Of a stretch of 64,000 nucleotides of DNA, positions 55,340-63,638 are shown piece by piece (position 1 is the first letter of the stretch; the number at the start of each line of letters is the position of its first letter). Location: positions 124,001 through 188,000 of the forward strand of contig CAVRED010000007.1 of NCBI GenBank assembly GCA_963719975.1, read 5' to 3'. Below the pieces are notes generated by a model that made no database searches, was not told where the DNA came from, and worked only from the letters and a program-made list of their open reading frames with translations. This stretch comes from Poindextera sp963719975 (GTDB taxonomy: Bacteria > Pseudomonadota > Alphaproteobacteria > Caulobacterales > Caulobacteraceae). A program made the position numbers and the translations under genes.

Positions 55340-57622
55340 ATGGCGGGTGCGCTCGAAGGCGTGCGGGTGATCGACTTCGGGCAGTACGTCGCCGGCCCCC
55401 TCGCCGCGATGCTGCTGTCGGACCAGGGCGCCGAGGTGATCCGCGTCGAGACGCCGGGCGGGCCGCGCATGGAGACGCCGGCCAACCGGGTCTGGAACCG
55501 CGGCAAGCGCTCGATCGTGCTCGACCTGAAGGCGGCGGGTGACCTGGCGACGGCAAGAGCGCTGATCGAGAGCGCCGATGTCGTCGTCGAGAACTTTCGC
55601 CCGGGCGTGATGGAGCGGCTGGGCCTCGGCGCCGCGGCGATGACCGCCGCCAATCCGCGGCTGATCTACTGCTCGATGCCCGGCTTCGCCGCCGACGATC
55701 CCCGGCGCGCCACGCCCGGTTGGGAGGGCGTGATCGCCGCGGCCGCGTCCACGGTCGGGCGGGGCGAACTCCCCGAGCCGGCCTCGAACGGCCAGGCCTA
55801 TCGGCCGATCTACACAGCCATCCCAGCGCACTCGTCGTTCGCAGCCTTCTGGACCGCGGTCAGCGTGGCGATGGCGCTCAACGCGCGCGAGCGCGACGGG
55901 GTGGGGCAGACCATCGAGGTCCCTCTGTTCGACGCAACGTTCACCGCGCTGGGCTACCGGGCGCAGAAGATCCACGCCGGCGGCGATGGGCTCGGGGCCG
56001 ACATGCGCGCTGCGATGGGTCGCGCGTTCGGCAAGGCGGGCGCTATCGCCGGCGTCCAGCGCTGCAAGGACGGCCGCTACATCTACGTCCACCCCGGCAA
56101 CAAGAACATCGGCGACTTCATGCGCGCGATCGGCGCCGACCAGCTCGCCGGCGACGACGTCGCCGAGCAGGCGAAGGCTCTGTTCCTGACCAAGACGGCC
56201 AAGGCGTGGGAGGACCTCGGCGCCGAGGTGAAGACCGAGGTCGTCGCCTGCCGAACGACCGCCGAATGGATCGCCGCCGAACACGCGCAGGGATCGTCGA
56301 TGCTGGCGCGCGTGGCCGACGAGATCCACGGCGAGATGATCCAGCCTGGGCTGCAGGTGCACCTGGACCATTGCGAGGGCGCGATCCGCCCGGCCTCCGC
56401 GCCCGACGCCGACCGACCGGCGGTTTTGAAGGACCTGGCCCTGCGCGCCCCCGCCGCACGGCGCGGGCCTTCGTCCCCGCTCGCCGCGCTCGCCGGCAAG
56501 AAGGTGCTCGACCTCTGCATCGTGCTCGCCGGTCCGACCTGCGGGCGCACGCTGGCCGAGTTCGGGGCCAACGTGATCAAGATCGAGCGACCGGCCGCGC
56601 TGGGCGCGCCGCGACAGCTGGCGGCCGCCTCGCCGCACGCGTTCAACATCGACATCAACCGCGGCAAACGCTCGGTGGTCATCGATCTGAAGACCCCCGC
56701 CGGGCTCGAGGTGTTCGCCGCGCTGGTCAAGGACGCCGACGTCGTCGTGCAGAACTTCCGCCACGGCGTGAACGAGCGGCTGGGCTTCGGCTACGAGGCG
56801 GTGAAGGCGATCAACCCCAAGATCGTCTACGCCTCGCTCAACATGTACGGCTACGACGGGCCGTGGGCCACGCGTCCGGGCCACGAGCAGCTGGGGCAGA
56901 TGGGCGTCGGTCACGCCGTGCGCTACGGCGGCGACGGCGAGCCTCTGCTGCAGCACGTCGGCGCGATCAACGACTATGGCACCGGCCTGATGGGCGCCTA
57001 CGCCGTGGCGCTCGCCCTCTATCACCGCGAGCGGACGGGGGAGGGCGGCCACGTCTGGACCTCGCTCGCCCACACCGCCCAGATCCTGCAGTCGCCCTTC
57101 TTCTACGACTACGCCCAGCGCGAGCCGTGGGACGAGGCGCGCGGCCAGGAGGCCTGGGGATCGAGCGCGCTGCAGCGCTACTACGCGAGCAGCGACGGGT
57201 GGTTGTTCTTCGGCGCGGCGCCGGAGCAGAAGGCGGCCCTTGCCGCCGTCGAAGGTCTCGAAGCCTTCCCCGAGGCTGGCTCCGACGGCGAGATCGCGGC
57301 CTTCCTCGCCGAGCGCCTGGCGCGCTCGCCTGCCTCGACGTGGACCAAGCGGCTGGGGACCGCCGGCTTCGGCGTGCACGCGGTCACGCGGCTCGAGGAG
57401 GTCATGGCCGACCCGTGGGTGCGCGACCACGGCCTCATCATCAGCCGCGAGCACCGCGGCATCGGCCTGATCGACCAGGCCGGCCCGCCGCCCCGCCTTT
57501 CGCGCACGCCCGTCGTCCCTGGCGTTCCCGCCCCGCCGGTCGGCGGCGACGGCCGCGAGATCCTCGCAGAGCACGGCCTCGACCCCGACGCCCTCGCCGC
57601 CGCCGGCGCGGTGGTGGTCTGA
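55340..57622 (+). CDS. Tandem-domain CaiB/BaiF (class III) CoA-transferase
   Basis: 760 residues containing two class III CoA-transferase domains. Domain 1 starts LEGVRVIDFGQYVAGPLAAM, with SDQGAEVIRVETP and NRGKRSIVLDL. Domain 2 (from about residue 375) starts AGKKVLDLCIVLAGPTCGRT, with AEFGANVIKIERP and NRGKRSVVIDLKTPAGLEV. These move CoA between acids and thioesters, as in carnitine, oxalate or bile-acid metabolism. Most members are about 400 residues and dimerise; here both halves are in one chain. ATG 55340. A palindromic repeat and an esterase gene follow. Confidence 0.88.
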   Translation: MAGALEGVRVIDFGQYVAGPLAAMLLSDQGAEVIRVETPGGPRMETPANRVWNRGKRSIVLDLKAAGDLATARALIESADVVVENFRPGVMERLGLGAAAMTAANPRLIYCSMPGFAADDPRRATPGWEGVIAAAASTVGRGELPEPASNGQAYRPIYTAIPAHSSFAAFWTAVSVAMALNARERDGVGQTIEVPLFDATFTALGYRAQKIHAGGDGLGADMRAAMGRAFGKAGAIAGVQRCKDGRYIYVHPGNKNIGDFMRAIGADQLAGDDVAEQAKALFLTKTAKAWEDLGAEVKTEVVACRTTAEWIAAEHAQGSSMLARVADEIHGEMIQPGLQVHLDHCEGAIRPASAPDADRPAVLKDLALRAPAARRGPSSPLAALAGKKVLDLCIVLAGPTCGRTLAEFGANVIKIERPAALGAPRQLAAASPHAFNIDINRGKRSVVIDLKTPAGLEVFAALVKDADVVVQNFRHGVNERLGFGYEAVKAINPKIVYASLNMYGYDGPWATRPGHEQLGQMGVGHAVRYGGDGEPLLQHVGAINDYGTGLMGAYAVALALYHRERTGEGGHVWTSLAHTAQILQSPFFYDYAQREPWDEARGQEAWGSSALQRYYASSDGWLFFGAAPEQKAALAAVEGLEAFPEAGSDGEIAAFLAERLARSPASTWTKRLGTAGFGVHAVTRLEEVMADPWVRDHGLIISREHRGIGLIDQAGPPPRLSRTPVVPGVPAPPVGGDGREILAEHGLDPDALAAAGAVVV

Positions 57623-57644
57623 TGCGGGTATGGTCCGCCTCCGC

Positions 57645-57790
57645 AACCCTCTCCCAGAGGGAGGGGCCGAGCGCCCCAAGGCGCGAGGGGGGAGGGGTTA
57701 CGAGGCTGCAGGCTAGCCCCAGAGGCCGTAGCCCCTCACCCTCCCGGTCGCTTCGCTCCAGGCCCCTCCCTCTCCCTATGGGAGAGGGTT
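57645..57790. repeat. Long palindromic repeat that carries the next gene's ribosome binding site
   Basis: The left arm (57645-57668, beginning AACCCTCTCCCA) and right arm (57761-57790) are inverted copies with a 6-base difference. Inner parts (GGGAGGGGTTACG and CGTAGCCCCTCACCCTCCC) pair too, giving an extended cruciform. The right arm ends in GGAGAGGGTT, so the Shine-Dalgarno of the gene at 57795 lies inside the repeat. Confidence 0.82.
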
Positions 57791-57794
57791 GATC

Positions 57795-58862
57795 ATGGAA
57801 GACCGCACGTTCGAGGATCTGACGACGCTTCTGCCCGCTCTGTTGCGCTCGCTCGAGGGGCTGGGCTTCATCTCCCGCCACTTTCATCCACCGAACTTCG
57901 GGACGGTGCTGCAGGCGGTGGGGAGGCCGGACGACGAGCTGCGCGAGGCGCGTCCCCTCCTGGACGACTGGCCAGACCCGCTCTTGGGGGTCGCCGAGCG
58001 CCTGAAGGCGGCGAGCGATGCGGCGCTCGAGGGGTACGACCTTCTAAGGAGCATCGACGAGGGAGCGGACGGCATGCGCGGCGTCTATAGGGCGCTTGGC
58101 CGGCTGCCGCGGGCGCAAGAGGCGCTCTATCCGCTGGCCGCCGACCTGCCGCCGGTCAGTCGCCACTTCCTTGGGCCGGACGCCCGGGGCGACGAGGGCC
58201 TGATCGCGCGCCTCGCCGAGGCCGGGAACCCGGAAACAGCCGGCGTCTTCCACGTCGACAACGATCCTGGAACGCGCGGCGGCTACTCCCTCTACGTCCC
58301 GGAGACCTACGATCCGGACGCGCCGCCGCCGCTGGTCGTCGCCATGCATGGCGGCGCGGGCAACGGGCGATCGTTCCTGTGGAGCTGGCTGCGCGACGCC
58401 CGCGGGCACGGGGCGATCGTCATCGCGCCCACCGCCGTCGGCGACACCTGGTCTCTGATGGGCCCCGACGTCGATACGCCCAACCTCATGCGGATTCTGG
58501 ACGAGGTCGAGAGCCGCTGGGCGTTCGACAAGCGGCGCATGCTGCTGACGGGCATGAGCGACGGCGGCACGTTCGCCTACGTGAGCGGCCTCGACCCGCG
58601 CTCGCCATTCACCCACCTGGCGCCGATATCGGCCGCCTTCCATCCGATGCTGGCCGCGATGGCCGACGCCGATCGGCTCAAGGACCTGCCGGTCCAGATC
58701 ACCCATGGCCGGCTTGACTGGATGTTCCCCTTCGACATGGCGCGGGAGGCGCGTGATGCGCTCGCCGCGGCCGGCGCGGACGTGACCTACCGCGAGATCC
58801 CCGACCTCAGCCATACCTACCCGCGCGAAGTGAACGCCGAGCTGCTGGGTTGGCTGGGCTGA
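57795..58862 (+). CDS. Alpha/beta-hydrolase, phospholipase/carboxylesterase-like
   Basis: 355 residues. The first 130 residues are helical and of unknown role (LRSLEGLGFISRHFHPPNFG). The hydrolase domain follows: PLVVAMHGGAGNGRSFLWSW (oxyanion region), VIAPTAVGDTW, the nucleophile elbow MLLTGMSDGGTFAYVSGLDP (G-x-S-x-G), acid in THGRLDWMFPFDMAREA and His in EIPDLSHTYPREV. ATG 57795 follows GGAGAGGG by six bases, within the repeat. The neighbours (CoA-transferase, acyl-CoA dehydrogenase) suggest degradation of an ester or acyl compound. Confidence 0.82.
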   Translation: MEDRTFEDLTTLLPALLRSLEGLGFISRHFHPPNFGTVLQAVGRPDDELREARPLLDDWPDPLLGVAERLKAASDAALEGYDLLRSIDEGADGMRGVYRALGRLPRAQEALYPLAADLPPVSRHFLGPDARGDEGLIARLAEAGNPETAGVFHVDNDPGTRGGYSLYVPETYDPDAPPPLVVAMHGGAGNGRSFLWSWLRDARGHGAIVIAPTAVGDTWSLMGPDVDTPNLMRILDEVESRWAFDKRRMLLTGMSDGGTFAYVSGLDPRSPFTHLAPISAAFHPMLAAMADADRLKDLPVQITHGRLDWMFPFDMAREARDALAAAGADVTYREIPDLSHTYPREVNAELLGWLG

Positions 58863-58884
58863 GCCTGCCCCTGCGACAGTCTTT

Positions 58885-58915
58885 TTGACGCCCCCTGGCT
58901 GCGCTAGGCTAGAAG
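58885..58915 (+). promoter_or_regulatory. Candidate promoter of the acyl-CoA dehydrogenase gene
   Basis: TTGACG at 58885-58890 and GCTAGAAG at 58908-58915 resemble the Caulobacter-type housekeeping elements TTGACG and GCTANAWC, though the spacing (17 bases) is longer than usual. An alternative -10, TAGGCT, lies at 58905. The ATG is 28 bases beyond. Confidence 0.45.
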
Positions 58916-58943
58916 TTGCAAGAGTAAGGCGAGGAAGACCGAC

Positions 58944-60158
58944 ATGGCCGACGACGCGGGCGAACTCAAGCTGGAGACGTTCAGGAGCGAGGCGAAGGCC
59001 TGGCTGGAGGCGAACTTCCCGAAGGCGCTGCGCGGCGGCGCCGGCATGGGCGAGCTGATGGAGGGCGGCGAGCCCCGCGGGGAGGCGCTCGCCTGGCGCC
59101 AGCGCATGGGCGAAAAGGGCTGGGGCACGCCGACCTGGCCGAAGGCGTACGGGGGCGGGGGCCTCAGCAACGCCGAAGCGCGCGTCCTCCAGCAGGAAAT
59201 GGCCAAGGTTGGCGCCTACAACCCCATCGCCGGCGGTGGAATGGGCGTGACCATGATCGGCCCGACCATCCTCGACTACGGCACCGAAGAGCAGAAGAAG
59301 CGCCACATCCCGCCGATCGTGAAGGGCGAGGTGCGCTGGTGCGTCGGCTACTCCGAACCGGGCGCCGGCTCCGACCTCGCCTCGCTCACCACCAAGTGCG
59401 AGGACAAGGGCGACCACTGGCTGGTCAACGGCTCGAAGATCTGGACCTCGGGCGCCCAGTACTCTGACTGGTGCGGCGCGCTGGTTCGCACCGACACGAG
59501 CCACAAGCACGAAGGCATCTCGTTCCTGCTCATCCCGATGCATCAGCCGCAGGTCGAGACGCGGCCGATCAAGCTGATCGCCGGCGCCTCGCCGTTCTGC
59601 GAGACCTTCTTCACCGACGCCAAGGCGGCCAAGGACGACATGCTCGGACCGCTCAATGGCGGCTGGACGGTGGGCAAGCGCCTGCTGCAGCACGAGCGCG
59701 CCAGCCAGACCGGCGCCGGCAATCCCATGGGCGGCGGGCGCATGGAGCCGCTGCAAGACATGGCCAAGCGCTACATGGAGGTTGATGGCAATGGCCGCCT
59801 GGCCGACGCCGGCTTCCGCGCAAGGCTGGTGCAGCACCAGATGGACGCCCAGGCGCACGGCCTGACCATCGCCCGCGTGCGCGACGAAGCGAAGAACGAC
59901 GGGGCGACGACCGCGGCCTCGATCCTCAAGAACTCCGCGACCAACGTCGCCCAGACGCGGGCGGAGCTCACGCTGGAGATCATGGGCCACCAAGGCCTGG
60001 GCTGGGAAGGCGACGCGTTCCAGCCCGACGAGATTCAGGCCGTGCGCGGCTGGCTGGGCGGGAAGGCGATGTCGATCTACGGCGGCTCGGCCGAGATCCA
60101 GAACAACATCATCTCCAAGCGCATCCTCGGCCTGCCCGACCCGACACAGTCGACCTGA
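58944..60158 (+). CDS. Acyl-CoA dehydrogenase family protein
   Basis: 404 residues, FAD enzyme that makes enoyl-CoA in acyl-CoA oxidation. N-terminal helical domain EAKAWLEANFPKAL and WGTPTWPKAYGGGGLSNAEA. FAD/substrate loop RWCVGYSEPGAGSDLASLTT, WLVNGSKIWTSGAQYSDWCG, and RPIKLIAGASPFCETFFTDA. The C-terminal domain has QAHGLTIARVRDEAKNDG and ELTLEIMGHQGLGWEG with YGGSAEIQNNIISKRILGLP, the usual ending. The base catalyst position near GHQGLG cannot be fixed by eye. ATG 58944. The phosphotransferase gene overlaps its stop (CTGA). Confidence 0.92.
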   Translation: MADDAGELKLETFRSEAKAWLEANFPKALRGGAGMGELMEGGEPRGEALAWRQRMGEKGWGTPTWPKAYGGGGLSNAEARVLQQEMAKVGAYNPIAGGGMGVTMIGPTILDYGTEEQKKRHIPPIVKGEVRWCVGYSEPGAGSDLASLTTKCEDKGDHWLVNGSKIWTSGAQYSDWCGALVRTDTSHKHEGISFLLIPMHQPQVETRPIKLIAGASPFCETFFTDAKAAKDDMLGPLNGGWTVGKRLLQHERASQTGAGNPMGGGRMEPLQDMAKRYMEVDGNGRLADAGFRARLVQHQMDAQAHGLTIARVRDEAKNDGATTAASILKNSATNVAQTRAELTLEIMGHQGLGWEGDAFQPDEIQAVRGWLGGKAMSIYGGSAEIQNNIISKRILGLPDPTQST

Positions 60159-61084
60159 CGCCCGACCTAACGCGCGAAGAGTACTCCGCCCGGTTCCGCG
60201 ACCCGGCCTTCGGGCTCGATTTAGCCGAGATCGTGGCGGACCGGCATCGGCTGCCGAGGCCGCTCGTGCGTAAGGTCGAAGGCTCGAACCTGGTGTTCAG
60301 GGCGGGCGAAGGGCCGTGGCTCAAGATCTGCCCGCCCTACTGGCGCGACGCCTTCGACGCCGAGGTCCGTGTGACCGAAGCCGTGCAGGGCCGGCTGCCC
60401 GCGCCGGTTCCGGCCATCGTCGAGACCGGCGAACTCGGTGATTGGCGCTACCTGATATCGGCCCACGTCCCTGGCGCGCAGATCGAGGCGGTGCTGCCCG
60501 GCCTGGACGAGGCGGACCTAGAGCGGATCGCGGACGAGCTCGGGCGGTTCATGCGCGCCTTTCACGCCGTGGCGGTTCCTGGGTTCGAGCGGCCGTTCGG
60601 TCCATGGTCCCGGTACCTGGGCGAGCGGCTGGCGGGCGCGCCCGATCTCCATCGCTCGCGCCGCGTCGATCCGGAACGGGTCGAGCAGATCACCGCCTTC
60701 CTCGACGAGCAGTCGCCGGCGCTTCGCGCGCTCGGCCCGCCAGTGCTGATCCACGCCGACCTGACCGCCGAGCACGTGATGCTGGTCGAGGAGAGGGGGC
60801 GCTGGCGGCTGTCCGGCGTGCTCGACCTGGCGGACGCGATGATCGCGCCGGCCGAACTCGACCTCGTCGCACCTTTCGTCGAACTCTTCCGCGGGCGCCG
60901 GGGCGCTCAACGGCGGTTGATGGCGGAGTCCGGCGTCGACGATCCGGCCGGGTCCTTCTCGGCGCTGTTCATGGCGGTCGCGTTGCAACACCGGTTCATG
61001 CACTTCGACGATTGGTTCGCACCAGAAATCGAGGCCGGCCTCACCGACCTGCCATCCATCGCGGCCGCTGCGTTTCCGGACTAG
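60155..61084 (+). CDS. Aminoglycoside phosphotransferase (APH)-family protein
   Basis: Protein-kinase-fold phosphotransferase: GSNLVFRAGEGPWLKICPPY (ATP-binding Lys), a hinge (YLISAHVPGAQIEAVLPGLD), catalytic loop VLIHADLTAEHVMLVEERGR (H-x-D-x5-N replaced by H at the Asn position), and metal-binding region LSGVLDLADAMIAPAELDLV (D-x-x-D). The first candidate start is GTG 60233. The frame is open and looks native (TREEYSARFRDPAFGLDLAE) back to CTG 60155, which overlaps the upstream TGA as CTGA, so translation may begin at CTG. With that start the protein has 309 residues. It may phosphorylate a small molecule linked to the acyl-CoA pathway. Confidence 0.78.
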   Translation: MTPDLTREEYSARFRDPAFGLDLAEIVADRHRLPRPLVRKVEGSNLVFRAGEGPWLKICPPYWRDAFDAEVRVTEAVQGRLPAPVPAIVETGELGDWRYLISAHVPGAQIEAVLPGLDEADLERIADELGRFMRAFHAVAVPGFERPFGPWSRYLGERLAGAPDLHRSRRVDPERVEQITAFLDEQSPALRALGPPVLIHADLTAEHVMLVEERGRWRLSGVLDLADAMIAPAELDLVAPFVELFRGRRGAQRRLMAESGVDDPAGSFSALFMAVALQHRFMHFDDWFAPEIEAGLTDLPSIAAAAFPD

Positions 61085-61192
61085 CCCAGCCGTCGGATTG
61101 GAGCGAGGTCGAGGGCGTGGGAGCCCTACGCGGTCTCGCGCTTGGCTACCCCCGCGCGGTTCCCGGGGGCCGGCCGCGCGGAAAGCCCGCGA

Positions 61193-61672
61193 TCATCTGG
61201 GACGGCGCTTAGCCTTCGGCTGGGCGCGAAGGGTCTGGATCGCGCCGAGCGCCGCGGTGTTGGCGCGCTTGAGGATGTCGAGGAGGAGCGCGAGCGTCTT
61301 GTCGTCGTAGTCGGCCAGGAGCGTGATCATTGCGTCCTGCATCGGCTTGGCGAGCCCAGCGCCCTTCTTCTCCACCGCCGCGGTCACGCGCAGCATGACC
61401 TTGCGTCGGTCCCTCGCGTCAGCCTCGCGCCTGGCGAGCCCCGCCTCCTCCAGCCGGTCGACCAGGCCGGTGATGGCGCCGGTGGTGAGGCCGCTGGCGC
61501 GGGCGAGCTCGCCGGCGGTGATCGGGCCGCGCATGGCGATGATGTCCAGGCACTCCAGATCGGTGCTGCTGACTCCCAGCCGCTCGGCCATCGCCTGGCT
61601 GTGCAGCACGCCGAGCCCGCTCGACTCCCGGAGCGCCATCAGCACGGCATCGGTCAGCTCAGCGCGCGACAT
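61193..61672 (-). CDS. MarR-family transcriptional regulator
   Basis: 159 residues with the winged helix pattern: AMAERLGVSSTDLECLDIIA, GPITAGELARASGLTTGAIT and GLVDRLEEAGLARREADARD followed by RRKVMLRVT. The R-D-x-R turn (ADARDRRKV) is the wing. It likely binds the dyad at 61690-61711, repressing itself and the divergent methyltransferase gene. ATG 61672. Confidence 0.9.
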   Translation of the reverse strand: MSRAELTDAVLMALRESSGLGVLHSQAMAERLGVSSTDLECLDIIAMRGPITAGELARASGLTTGAITGLVDRLEEAGLARREADARDRRKVMLRVTAAVEKKGAGLAKPMQDAMITLLADYDDKTLALLLDILKRANTAALGAIQTLRAQPKAKRRPR

Positions 61673-61689
61673 GTTCGCTCATGACACAT

Positions 61690-61711
61690 AATTTAGTTGC
61701 TAAGGTAAATT
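61690..61711. promoter_or_regulatory. Candidate MarR operator
   Basis: AATTTA and TAAATT form an inverted repeat with a 10-base spacer that itself contains TTAG-TTG-CTAA (61693-61703). It is in an AT-rich island between the divergent MarR and methyltransferase genes, 18 bases from the MarR ATG. Confidence 0.55.
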
Positions 61712-61759
61712 GTTTAGTCCACGAGGCAAACGTCATAGCCACGAGGGAGAGCCGGAGCC

Positions 61760-62437
61760 ATGGATATCGCGCAAACCACGGGAAAGAAAGGCGACAAGGG
61801 CGTGGTCATGGAAGGCGGCATGGCCCGCTGGTATGCGCGGACGACCGCCAAGAGCATGCAGGACTTCGAGACCGACGCACGTCGGATCGCGGGGCGCCTC
61901 GCGCCGGGCGCGGCCGTACTCGAGGTCGCGCCGGGCCCCGGCTATCTCGCCATCGCACTGGCCAAGCGCGGCTTCCGCCTGACCGGGCTCGACATCAGCC
62001 GCTCGTTCGTCGCCATGGCCAAGGCGCTGGCGGACGAAGCCGGGGTTGACGTCGATTTCCGCGACGGCGACGTGCAGGCGGCGCCGTTCGAGGCCGACCG
62101 GTTCGACGCCGTCGTCTGCCGCGCGGCGTTCAAGAACTTCGCCGACCCGGTGCAGGCGGTCTGCGAGATGCATCGGGTGCTGAAGCCCGGCGGCCAGGCG
62201 GTGATCATCGACCTGCGCAAGGACGTCACCAACGCCGAGATCGACGCTGCGGTCGAGGGGATGCGGCTGAACCCGCTCGACCAGCTGATGACCGGCATCG
62301 TGTTCAAGTCCACCCTGCGCAGCCGCGCCTACACCGGCGAGGACTTCCTCCGCCTCGTCGCGGCCACCCCCTTCGGCGAAGCCGACATCAAAACCGACGG
62401 GATTGGGTTGGAGGTATGCCTGCGAAAGGCCGCTTGA
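61760..62437 (+). CDS. SAM-dependent methyltransferase (class I)
   Basis: 225 residues. The SAM site AAVLEVAPGPGYLAIALAKR (a variant of the E-x-G-x-G-x-G motif), GLDISRSFVAMAKALADEAG, VDFRDGDVQAAPFEADRFDA, and VVCRAAFKNFADPVQAVCEM, then LKPGGQAVIIDLRKDVTNAE. It is similar to UbiE/COQ5-like methyltransferases. The substrate is unknown. ATG 61760 follows GGAGAGCC. It is divergent from MarR with an operator-like dyad between, so the MarR ligand may be the substrate of this enzyme. Confidence 0.86.
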   Translation: MDIAQTTGKKGDKGVVMEGGMARWYARTTAKSMQDFETDARRIAGRLAPGAAVLEVAPGPGYLAIALAKRGFRLTGLDISRSFVAMAKALADEAGVDVDFRDGDVQAAPFEADRFDAVVCRAAFKNFADPVQAVCEMHRVLKPGGQAVIIDLRKDVTNAEIDAAVEGMRLNPLDQLMTGIVFKSTLRSRAYTGEDFLRLVAATPFGEADIKTDGIGLEVCLRKAA

Positions 62438-62460
62438 GCGACCGCTGCCAAGCCCCTTTC

Positions 62461-62664
62461 AACCACGAAAAACACGAAAAGCACGAACGGGACCAGCCTA
62501 CTTCAACCGTCATCCCCCGCTGGAGCGAAGCGGAATGCGGGGGACCCATGAACACCCACGTTCGACGGAGATCTTGGGCGGCCCGAACAAGTCGGGCCAT
62601 GACGATGGAGGTTAGGCCCGCGCGCTGATTTCTCGCGTTCGTGCTTTTCGTGTTTTTCGTGGTT
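62461..62664. repeat. Long inverted repeat with nested inner repeat (copy E)
   Basis: A perfect 29-base inverted repeat (62461-62489 against 62636-62664), with left arm beginning AACCACGAAAAACACG. The 146-base inside holds a second element: GTCATCCCCCGC near 62509 against GCGGGGGACC near 62537, followed by GCCCGAACAAGTCGGGCC. This inner block resembles the element after recA at 39146. The outer arms share the ACCACGAAxxACACGAA layout of the repeats at 31121, 42202, 39306 and 45974. Confidence 0.9.
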
Positions 62665-62671
62665 CAGAAGC

Positions 62672-63638
62672 TCAGCCCAGCGCCGGCAGGATCTCGTCGG
62701 TGAGGAGGGTGAAGCTGTCTTGGCTTAAGGGGGCGCAGAGGAGGTAGTTCAGCGCCGCCGACTCCTGGAGTGCGTAGACCTTGTCGACGACCTCGTCCGG
62801 GGTTCCGTGGATGATCACCTCGTTCACGTAGCGCTCGACCGGGTCCACCTTGGGATTGGCCGGGCCGCCGATGTAGGAGCCCAGCATCCACTGCGCCCCG
62901 CGCCGGGCGATCGCCTCGGCCCGCTGCTTGTTGTCGGAGATCGCCAGCAGCCGCGCCATCGGGATGTCGCGTCCGCCATCCTCGAAGCCGGCCGCCTTCA
63001 TCTGCTCGCCATAGCGCGTTCGCTTGGCGCCCAGCTCGGCGTGGGTGCAGTGCGGGTCCATGAGGATCGAGAAGCCCCTGGACGCCGCCCAGTCGATGGC
63101 GCTCTCCGAGGTGGCCGCCATCCACACCGGCGGGTGCGGCTTCTGCAGCGGCTTGGGCAGCACCTCGACGTTCTCGTAGTCGAAGAACTGGCCGTGGTGG
63201 GTCAGTCGGTCGTTGTCCCAGGCCTTCAGCACCACATCGACCGTTTCGCGGAAGCGCGGGGCGCTCTCCTCGACCGGAATTCCGAAGGCGGCGAACTCGC
63301 CGACCGCGAACCCTCGGCCGGCCCCCCAGTTCACCCGACCGCCGGAGAGCACGTCGAGCAACGCGACCTCTTCAGCCAGTCTGAGCGGATTGTAGAAGGG
63401 CGCCAGCGAGACGGCGGTGCCGATGCGCAGCTTCTCAGTCTGCGCCGCGGCCATCGTCCCCATCATGTGCACCGAAGGGCAGACCGAGAAGCTCGAGAAG
63501 TGGTGCTCGGCCAGCCAGACGGCGTCGTAACCCGTGCGGTCCATGACCTGGAACCGCTCCAGCGCCCGGGCGTAGACCGAACTCGAGCGGGATCGCCCGG
63601 TCGGCCCAGCCGAAGAACTGGAGGACGCCGACCTTCAC
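62672..63638 (-). CDS. LLM-class flavin-dependent oxidoreductase, frameshifted near 63580
   Basis: The N-terminus MKVGVLQFFGWADRAIPLE is in one frame and the remainder in the next: VMDRTGYDAVWLAEHHFSSF, VALLDVLSGGRVNWGAGRGF, QKPHPPVWMAATSESAIDWA, and DGGRDIPMARLLAISDNKQR. This is a luciferase-like monooxygenase (bacterial-luciferase fold, FMN or F420). An extra base at 63580-63581 accounts for the break; 967 bases is one more than a multiple of three (321 residues corrected). GTG 63638 directly follows the stop of the upstream gene, so they are translationally coupled. Confidence 0.85.

Noticed and set aside
55316..57679. A 787-codon minus-strand frame opposite the CoA-transferase
   Set aside because: It mirrors a well conserved gene and has no recognisable domain or ribosome binding site.
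58044..59993. A 649-codon minus-strand frame opposite the hydrolase and acyl-CoA dehydrogenase
   Set aside because: It is antisense to two conserved genes and crosses an intergenic region and a promoter; no protein features.
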